From positions 1-11,163 of the forward strand of contig JACGMN010000085.1 in NCBI GenBank assembly GCA_014061035.1: DNA of 11,163 nucleotides. Direction: 5' to 3'. The translations under genes were made by a program, and so were the position numbers. This document shows positions 7,052 through 11,163 of the stretch, piece after piece (positions within the stretch are counted from its first letter, which is position 1; each line of letters begins with the position of its first letter). This DNA is from Candidatus Methanophagales archaeon. Its GTDB lineage: Archaea > Halobacteriota > Syntropharchaeia > Alkanophagales > Methanospirareceae. The notes beneath the pieces are model-generated. The model saw only the letters and a list, made by a program, of their open reading frames with translations. It was not told the origin of the DNA and ran no database searches.

Positions 7052-7756
7052 ATGACAGAGGTGGAAGAGGAAAGAGTGGAGATGGAGATGGAGACGAAGA
7101 CGGAGATGGCGATGGCGATGGAGACGGAAGAGGGGATGTTAATTCCCTATGCGGATTACTTAGCGAGTGGCGTTCATATAGGGACACAGCAAAAGACTGG
7201 TGACATGAAGAGGTTTATTTATCAGTCAAGATCAGACGGTTTGTATCTCTTAAATATAAAGATGATGGACGAGCGGCTGAGAATAGCGGCAAGGTTTTTA
7301 GCAAATTACGACCCTGCTTCCATACTGGTCGTATCGTCAAGAGAATACGGGCATCATCCTGCAAGCTTCTTCGCTAAAGTTACAGCCGCTAAAGCAATAG
7401 TCAGGAGATTTATACCGGGAACTTTAACGAATCCTGGTAGTAAGCACTTCATAGAGCCCTCTGTACTGGTTATTACCGACCCGATGACCGATGAGCAGGC
7501 ATTGAAGGAAGGTATTAGCGTAGGCATACCTATCGTGGCACTCTGTGATGCAAATAACTCAACCTCTAATATTGATCTCATTATTCCTACGAATAACAAG
7601 GGTAGAAAAGCGCTTGCCACTGTTTACTGGCTGCTTGCAAGAGAGATATTACGAGAAAAGCATCGCATGGAAGTGGAAGGCGAAGTGGCGGGTGGAGGTG
7701 ACGAAGTAGAATTCAGCTTTGATTATACCGCGGACGATTTTGAAGCGAAGATATAG
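7052..7756 (+). CDS. rpsB: 30S ribosomal protein S2 (uS2), archaeal type
   Basis: uS2 is a structural protein of the small ribosomal subunit. The core begins at about residue 29 (LIPYADYLASGVHIGTQ), with TGDMKRFIY (49-57), SREYGHHPA, IPGTLTNPG, ITDPMTDEQAL and GIPIVALCDANN, all typical of archaeal S2. The first 28 residues are an unusual Met/Glu/Thr/Ala repeat encoded by a GAGATG/GCGATG hexamer array. A start at the ATG of residue 29 (7136) would remove it, but the TATA box 25 nt before 7052 and the lack of another promoter favour the longer form. The C-terminus is acidic (GGGDEVEFSFDY). The element 7758-7864 begins 1 bp after the stop. Confidence 0.95.
   Translation: MTEVEEERVEMEMETKTEMAMAMETEEGMLIPYADYLASGVHIGTQQKTGDMKRFIYQSRSDGLYLLNIKMMDERLRIAARFLANYDPASILVVSSREYGHHPASFFAKVTAAKAIVRRFIPGTLTNPGSKHFIEPSVLVITDPMTDEQALKEGISVGIPIVALCDANNSTSNIDLIIPTNNKGRKALATVYWLLAREILREKHRMEVEGEVAGGGDEVEFSFDYTADDFEAKI
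7077..7126 (+). repeat. In-frame hexanucleotide repeat at the rpsB 5' end
   Basis: Units GAGATG, GAGACG, AAGACG and GCGATG in period 6 encode Glu-Met, Glu-Thr, Lys-Thr and Ala-Met dipeptides. They form an extra N-terminal segment ahead of the conserved S2 core. Confidence 0.85.
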
Positions 7757-7757
7757 G

Positions 7758-7864
7758 GTAACTACTCAGGTTCAAAGATATATCTCAAGAACTATGGAGA
7801 GCGCAAGCTGAACAACCTTAAACCTTGAACCTTGAACCTTGAACCTGGCAACTTGAGTAGTTAC
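7758..7864. repeat. 107-bp element with 11-bp terminal inverted repeats
   Basis: The ends are GTAACTACTCA (7758-7768) and its exact complement TGAGTAGTTAC (7854-7864). Just inside, GGTTC and GAACC continue the symmetry. The interior has a 70-bp core (7777-7846) matching 9525-9594 without gaps at about 57 of 70 positions by eye, and it ends in three CCTTGAA heptamers. No transposase is encoded. It resembles a MITE or an extragenic palindromic repeat. The Memo promoter and SD (GAGGAG, 7911-7916) lie downstream of it. Confidence 0.75.
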
Positions 7865-7910
7865 GATATAGGATAGAGTATACGTATTAATATTGGTATA
7901 GATAGAGTAA

Positions 7911-7916
7911 GAGGAG
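7911..7916 (+). promoter_or_regulatory. SD of the MEMO gene
   Basis: GAGGAG is followed by 4 nt and the ATG at 7921, fixing that start. The preceding AT-rich stretch (about 7878-7900, with GTATAC and TTAATATT) is a plausible promoter, but I cannot single out one TATA box. Confidence 0.65.
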
Positions 7917-7920
7917 AAAA

Positions 7921-8739
7921 ATGAGGCGGGCAGTAGTAGCTGGGGCATTTTATGAAGCTGATAAGCGCAAATTGGAAGAACAACTGCGAGATTGCTTCGC
8001 GGGTTCAGGAACATCCAGAGAGGAGAACGAGAGTATTATCGGCGGTGTTGTTCCTCACGCGGGATACCTCTATTCAGGCAATGTAGCGGCGTCTGTCTAC
8101 GCTAAACTTCCCCCGGCAGATATCTTTGTCATTCTTGGCACTGATCACCAGAGTACCGGCTCGCCTATTGCTGTCTCAAAGGAGACCTGGGTAACTCCTT
8201 TAGGAGATGTAGAAGTAGACGAAGCCTTTGTGGATGATTTACCAGGAGCGATTATCGAATTAGACGAGACGGCGCATAGATACGAGCATTCCATAGAAGT
8301 TCAACTACCGTTTCTTCAATTTCTCTTCGGAACAAAATTTCTCATTGTTCCTGTCGGTATCGGATCGATCGATGAAGGGATGGCGAAAGAGATAGGCGAG
8401 GTCCTGGCTGATACGATTGCTAAAACTAAAATTAAAAGAGATAAAAAAGTGGTGATGCTCGCATCTTCTGATTTCACGCATTACGAGGCTGACGAAATAG
8501 CGCGAGAGAAGGACGGATACGTGATCGACTCGATAATAGAGCTGGACGTTCCGAAATTCTACAAGAGAGTTTACGAGCGAAACGTGACCGTATGTGGTGT
8601 CAATCCGGTAGCTGTAATGATGATTGCGGCGAAAAAGCTCGGTGCGAAGGAAGGAAAAGTGGTGAAATACGCAACGAGTGGTGATATCACCGGCGATCGA
8701 TCCAGTGTCGTTGGGTACGGAGGAATTGTTGTAACTTGA
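7921..8739 (+). CDS. MEMO1/COG1355 family protein (AmmeMemoRadiSam system)
   Basis: The 272-residue product is full length for the MEMO family, whose fold resembles class III nonheme-iron dioxygenases. Conserved segments are AGAFYEAD (7-14), VPHAGYLYSG (44-53), LGTDHQS (72-78), EHSIEVQLPF (122-131), SSDFTHY (182-188) and VCGVNP. The residues corresponding to metal ligands of human MEMO1 appear present: H46, H76, H187 and C225. The reaction in archaea is not established. Many prokaryotic genomes pair it with AMMECR1 and a radical-SAM protein; neither partner is here. The start has a good SD. The gene is 34 bp upstream of the OB-fold gene on the same strand, so co-transcription is possible. No dipeptide repeat is inserted. 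Confidence 0.93.
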   Translation: MRRAVVAGAFYEADKRKLEEQLRDCFAGSGTSREENESIIGGVVPHAGYLYSGNVAASVYAKLPPADIFVILGTDHQSTGSPIAVSKETWVTPLGDVEVDEAFVDDLPGAIIELDETAHRYEHSIEVQLPFLQFLFGTKFLIVPVGIGSIDEGMAKEIGEVLADTIAKTKIKRDKKVVMLASSDFTHYEADEIAREKDGYVIDSIIELDVPKFYKRVYERNVTVCGVNPVAVMMIAAKKLGAKEGKVVKYATSGDITGDRSSVVGYGGIVVT

Positions 8740-8773
8740 TATTGATAGTTTCACCGATCATTGATCATCGATT

Positions 8774-9445
8774 ATGCAAAGAATAGACCTTACGCATGCC
8801 TCGGTTCTGGCTTCTACCGCGACTTGCAGAGTTTTCTTTGACGAGTTTTTGAAGAGCGATCTCTTTGTGCAAGAAGATGGAATGGCACTACCGCTACTCG
8901 TCACTCCTACGTCTGCACGGTGCAAGAGGCTATTTGGTGTTGGAGAAGTAAAAGAAGTAGAAACAAGAGGGAAGATTTCGCAGCTAAAAATTACAGACTC
9001 GACCGCTACCCTCGACATCTATACTGACAGAACTATCTTGCTGGATGAAGGCGGGGCAAAGAGAAATGGAAATGGAAATGGAAATGGAAATGCAATTGCA
9101 ATCGGCGGCAAGAGATTCCTCGCTTTTACCGGTAACGTGCATGTGCGTGATAAAAGTGTAAAATTTGTTCTGGTTGAAGAGATCGGAGCAGTAGGGGTAG
9201 ATGTAAGAGACAGCTGGATATTGAATACCGCATATAGGACAATGGAGAGAATAGAGCAGCTCCGGATAAACCTGCAACATTCTTCTTTGGCAGAGAAAGA
9301 GAAGAGATACAACGAGAAATTACTGCCAGATCAGGTATTTTTAAAGGAGACGAAGGAGCATTATGCACTTGACGACAAAAAACTGGACTTTTTTGCTTGC
9401 ACGGCAGTAAATGCCGTAGAACGTATTGGCAGCGTATTTGTATAA
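8774..9445 (+). CDS. RPA-associated OB-fold protein (COG3390-like)
   Basis: The 223-residue protein resembles archaeal RPA-associated proteins, best known from haloarchaea where they are encoded beside and bind RPA single-stranded-DNA binding proteins. Recognisable segments are RVFFDEF (19-25), VTPTSARCKRLFGVGEVKEVE (43-63), LKITDSTATLDIYTD (71-85) and the following FTGNVHV strand, which together form an OB fold; then DSWILNTAYRTMERIEQLR, the helical C-terminal part. An Asn-Gly repeat (98-106) and a short Ala-Ile run interrupt the OB fold between strands. No RPA gene is next to it in this window. The ATG has no SD. The family call rests on remembered similarity, so confidence is moderate to good. 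Confidence 0.72.
   Translation: MQRIDLTHASVLASTATCRVFFDEFLKSDLFVQEDGMALPLLVTPTSARCKRLFGVGEVKEVETRGKISQLKITDSTATLDIYTDRTILLDEGGAKRNGNGNGNGNAIAIGGKRFLAFTGNVHVRDKSVKFVLVEEIGAVGVDVRDSWILNTAYRTMERIEQLRINLQHSSLAEKEKRYNEKLLPDQVFLKETKEHYALDDKKLDFFACTAVNAVERIGSVFV
9065..9106 (+). repeat. In-frame hexanucleotide repeat in the OB-fold gene
   Basis: AATGGA repeated with period 6 encodes Asn-Gly four times, followed by two GCAATT/GCAATC units encoding Ala-Ile. It sits in a predicted loop between OB-fold strands. Confidence 0.9.
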
Positions 9446-9456
9446 GGATAGGGGTT

Positions 9457-9617
9457 CAGGGTTCACGGTTCACGTTCACGGTTCACGGTTCACAGTTAGA
9501 CCGATGAAAATTAAACGGTTTGAAGATATATCCCAAGAAATATGAAGAGCGCAAGGCGAGCAACTCCGAACTTTGAACTTTGAACTTTGAACCTCGAATC
9601 GTGAACCGTGAACCCTG
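9457..9617. repeat. 161-bp element with 17-bp perfect terminal inverted repeats
   Basis: CAGGGTTCACGGTTCAC (9457-9473) is the exact reverse complement of 9601-9617. Inside are further GGTTCAC heptamers (to about 9493), a 70-bp core (9525-9594) related to that of the 7758 element, and three GAACTTT heptamers. No coding capacity is convincing. It lies in the gap between the OB-fold and PAC2 genes, immediately upstream of the PAC2 promoter. It looks like a larger, diverged relative of the 7758 element. Confidence 0.75.
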
Positions 9618-9631
9618 TTACAATACCTCTT

Positions 9632-9652
9632 CTCTTTAATATTGATAAAGAG
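9632..9652 (+). promoter_or_regulatory. Candidate PAC2 promoter with palindrome
   Basis: TTTAATAT (9635-9642) lies about 25 nt before the ATG at 9665, as expected of a TATA box for a leaderless mRNA. It is overlapped by a 7-bp inverted repeat, CTCTTTA (9632-9638) and TAAAGAG (9646-9652), which could be an operator or chance. Confidence 0.4.
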
Positions 9653-9664
9653 ATTATTTTAAAT

Positions 9665-10555
9665 ATGAGCATAACGAAAAAGGCCTGGATAAGATATATA
9701 GATACAGATACGCCTAAGATAGAGTTAAAAGATCCGATAGCCATAGTGGGCTCACCAGGACTTAGATCGGTCGGTAAAATTGTAGTCGATGAGCTTGTGA
9801 AGGAATTAGAACCGGAGTTATTTGCTGAACTTTACTCATACGGCTTCCCTGGCATTTATTATGGGCCTTCTTATCTCGGAGCGCCCTGCAGCGCGGGTGC
9901 ACAAATAGTGGGGAACAATGTCGCGGAACTTCCGGTCGTGAGAGTTTATATATTATACAAAAGCCAGGAACAAGCCCAGACACAGATCCAAACCCAAACC
10001 CAAACTCAAACCCAAACTCATGACAGGGACATTGTAATGGTAACCGGCTATCAAGCTTATGATGCTCTTAACCAGTATATAGTAGCTGAGAAACTCACAG
10101 ATTTATTCACCGAGCTTCAGATAACAGAAGTGATTTCACTTGGCGCACAGGTAGTAGAGAAGAAGGTGCGATGCTGCGCGACCGATGTAGAATTAGTAGC
10201 GGCGATGTCTAAATACGGAATTGAGAAGACACACGTAGATAGATTTATAGGACTTACCGGGCTTGTGACTGCAATAGCAAGAAAGAAGTCGATAAAAGGT
10301 GTCTGTTTGTTCGCAAGCACGGAGCAGAATTTAACAGAGCCGGAATATCCTGATTTTACTGCCGCGAAGGAATTATTAGAGAAAGTAGAAGCGGTAGTGG
10401 GGTTAAAAGTTGATGCCTTTGGCTTAGAGGAAAACAGAAGAAGGGAGAATGAGCAAATAGAAGAGAACACGAAGAGAGCAGAAGAAGAGAGGATATATCA
10501 AGAAAAAGAGCGAGAGCGGGAGCGGGATGGTGATACACCTATCGGATATGCGTGA
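9665..10555 (+). CDS. PAC2-family protein (COG2047), proteasome assembly chaperone homologue
   Basis: The 296-residue product matches archaeal PAC2 proteins: IAIVGSPGLRSVGKIVVDEL (25-44), ELYSYGFPG (55-63), GYQAYD, ISLGAQ, and a Gly-Leu-rich segment (IGLTGLV). Some archaeal members (PbaA/PbaB) act on the 20S proteasome. A Gln-Thr repeat (about 100-121) is inserted between two conserved strands. The C-terminus is a long charged helix with Glu-Arg repeats, ending in Gly-Tyr-Ala, a penultimate Tyr that only partly fits the HbYX proteasome-docking motif because Gly replaces the hydrophobic residue. The frame extends upstream to a GTG at 9608, but that part lies partly in the inverted-repeat end, so the ATG at 9665, with a TATA box about 25 nt upstream, is chosen. 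No SD is present. Confidence 0.87.
   Translation: MSITKKAWIRYIDTDTPKIELKDPIAIVGSPGLRSVGKIVVDELVKELEPELFAELYSYGFPGIYYGPSYLGAPCSAGAQIVGNNVAELPVVRVYILYKSQEQAQTQIQTQTQTQTQTHDRDIVMVTGYQAYDALNQYIVAEKLTDLFTELQITEVISLGAQVVEKKVRCCATDVELVAAMSKYGIEKTHVDRFIGLTGLVTAIARKKSIKGVCLFASTEQNLTEPEYPDFTAAKELLEKVEAVVGLKVDAFGLEENRRRENEQIEENTKRAEEERIYQEKERERERDGDTPIGYA
9962..10027 (+). repeat. In-frame hexanucleotide repeat in the PAC2 gene
   Basis: CAAACC/CAAACT units in period 6 encode Gln-Thr at least five times. A second, shorter period-6 run (GAGCGA/GAGCGG, about 10508-10526) near the 3' end encodes Glu-Arg in the C-terminal helix. Confidence 0.9.
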
Positions 10556-10619
10556 GTTGCGTGAAATGCCTGGGCAGGTTAATAAATAAAGATGAATTAA
10601 CATCAATTGTTGCATCCGT
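10556..10619. other. Gap between convergent PAC2 and transposase genes
   Basis: This 64-bp A/T-rich gap should contain the right end of the insertion sequence if the minus-strand gene is an intact transposase. An imperfect GATG/CATC symmetry (about 10591-10616) is visible, but I cannot define a terminal inverted repeat because the other end is outside the window. Confidence 0.3.
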
Positions 10620-11163
10620 TTATCCAGCGGAGAAAAAAGATTTCAGCTTTTTGAACTCGTCTTCGCTCTCGAATTCAAACCCCAGAACTTTATCCTTGAG
10701 CCATGATATTTCCAGATTTGACTGATTTATCTTATCACAATACGACTTAAGTGCATTACACTCCCTAAAATAGTCAAACTTAACAACAACAATCTCATCT
10801 GCAGTCGTTTTTATCGTCGCCGGTCTGTCAAGGAACTTCCTTACGATCGTGCCCGCGGTCATGCGGTGATATTTCTCGTCCAGGCTCTCCTTGAAGTCAT
10901 TGATGGTCTTAAACGCCAGTGCCTTTATCCACCCCACCAGCATGAGATGCTTATCGCGGAATTGCACCTTCTCAGCCTTTGGATCCAGAGGATAGCTCTT
11001 AGGAAGTGCGTCAAGACTCAAATCGTGTGTCAATACACGATAGCATAGCTCGTGGTTCTGTCTGCTGCGGTACTCGACCAGGAGGTCAAATACCGGTGTA
11101 TCTTCGTCGCCTGTATAGATTGGATAGAACTTGTCTTTCTCCTCCTTCTCCTTTTCATTCAGG
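10620..11163 (-). CDS. Probable IS4-type DDE transposase, C-terminal part, runs off the window
   Basis: The frame is open from the stop at 10620-10622 to the right edge (about 180 residues). An internal TTG at 11031-11033 could be mistaken for a start, but coding continues upstream. Near the start of the fragment, YRSRQNHE (11072-11049) fits the IS4-family Y-x2-R-x3-E signature, whose Glu is the third catalytic residue of the DDE triad; the Lys six residues further is Thr here. The remaining 150 residues (AGTIVRKFLDRPATI, ISWLKDKVLGFEFE) resemble transposase C-terminal regions by general impression only. No membrane or repeat segment is seen. This would be the 3' part of an insertion sequence entering from the right. 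Other possibilities remain because two thirds of the protein is unseen. Confidence 0.55.
   Translation of the reverse strand, partial: LNEKEKEEKDKFYPIYTGDEDTPVFDLLVEYRSRQNHELCYRVLTHDLSLDALPKSYPLDPKAEKVQFRDKHLMLVGWIKALAFKTINDFKESLDEKYHRMTAGTIVRKFLDRPATIKTTADEIVVVKFDYFRECNALKSYCDKINQSNLEISWLKDKVLGFEFESEDEFKKLKSFFSAG

Noticed and set aside
7788..7812. Small structured RNA around AGC-GCAA-GCT in the repeat core
   Set aside because: The stem is only 3 bp and is not preserved in the second copy (AGC-GCAA-GGC).
7820..7846. Possible CRISPR array from the closely spaced repeats here and at 9575-9594
   Set aside because: The units are 7 bp, directly tandem, with no spacers.
7772..8014. 80-residue minus-strand ORF
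   Set aside because: It overlaps the MEMO 5' end and its promoter and is made largely of heptamer-repeat translation (FKVQ repeats). The similar ORF at 9511-9744 is the same artefact.
9608..9664. Upstream GTG start for the PAC2 gene
   Set aside because: It begins inside the inverted-repeat end of the 9457-9617 element and adds residues not expected in the family; the ATG at 9665 has a TATA box at the right distance.

Overview
The window looks archaeal (Euryarchaeota/Halobacteriota). It carries heterodisulfide reductase subunits HdrC and HdrB, an archaeal-type ribosomal protein uS2, an RFC-family clamp-loader subunit, a COG3390-type RPA-associated OB protein, an archaeal PAC2 protein, a MEMO-family protein and a DUF460 protein. 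Several starts lack a Shine-Dalgarno (SD) sequence but have a TATA-like box about 25 nt upstream, as in leaderless archaeal mRNAs. Hdr genes point to a methanogen, methanotroph (ANME) or alkane-oxidising relative. The in-frame simple repeats and a bacterial-type NAD+-dependent ligase make me think of an ANME-1/Methanophagales- or Syntrophoarchaeum-like lineage, but that placement is a guess.

Layout. (1) Positions 1-863, minus strand: 5' part of a DUF460 (RNase H-like, coiled-coil) gene, divergent from (2) an MJ0936/YfcE-type phosphodiesterase (987-1544, plus). (3) hdrC-hdrB (1634-3132, plus), coupled by an ATGA overlap, ending at a strong hairpin shared with (4) a minus-strand operon transcribed ligA (6991-4844), hisB (4847-4275), rfc-like (4268-3207). 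(5) A short AT-rich divergent promoter (6992-7051) serves ligA and rpsB (7052-7756, plus). (6) Plus-strand genes follow: MEMO (7921-8739), the RPA-associated OB protein (8774-9445) and PAC2 (9665-10555). (7) At the right edge (10620-11163, minus) is the 3' part of a probable IS4-type DDE transposase.

Two kinds of repeat stand out. Six of the eleven genes carry an in-frame hexanucleotide array coding for a dipeptide repeat (RY/QY, TE/SE/SK, DS/VR, ME/AM, NG, QT), placed in loops or at termini of otherwise conserved proteins. Separately, the gaps around 7758-7864 and 9457-9617 hold two related elements with inverted-repeat ends, a shared ungapped 70-bp core and heptamer arrays; the end sequence of the first recurs at 865-875. 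These repeats are the least explained content here. I found no CRISPR array, tRNA, rRNA or complete defence system. The replication and repair genes (ligase, clamp-loader subunit, RPA-associated protein) are close together, but hisB, uS2, MEMO and PAC2 among them make a single dedicated pathway unlikely.
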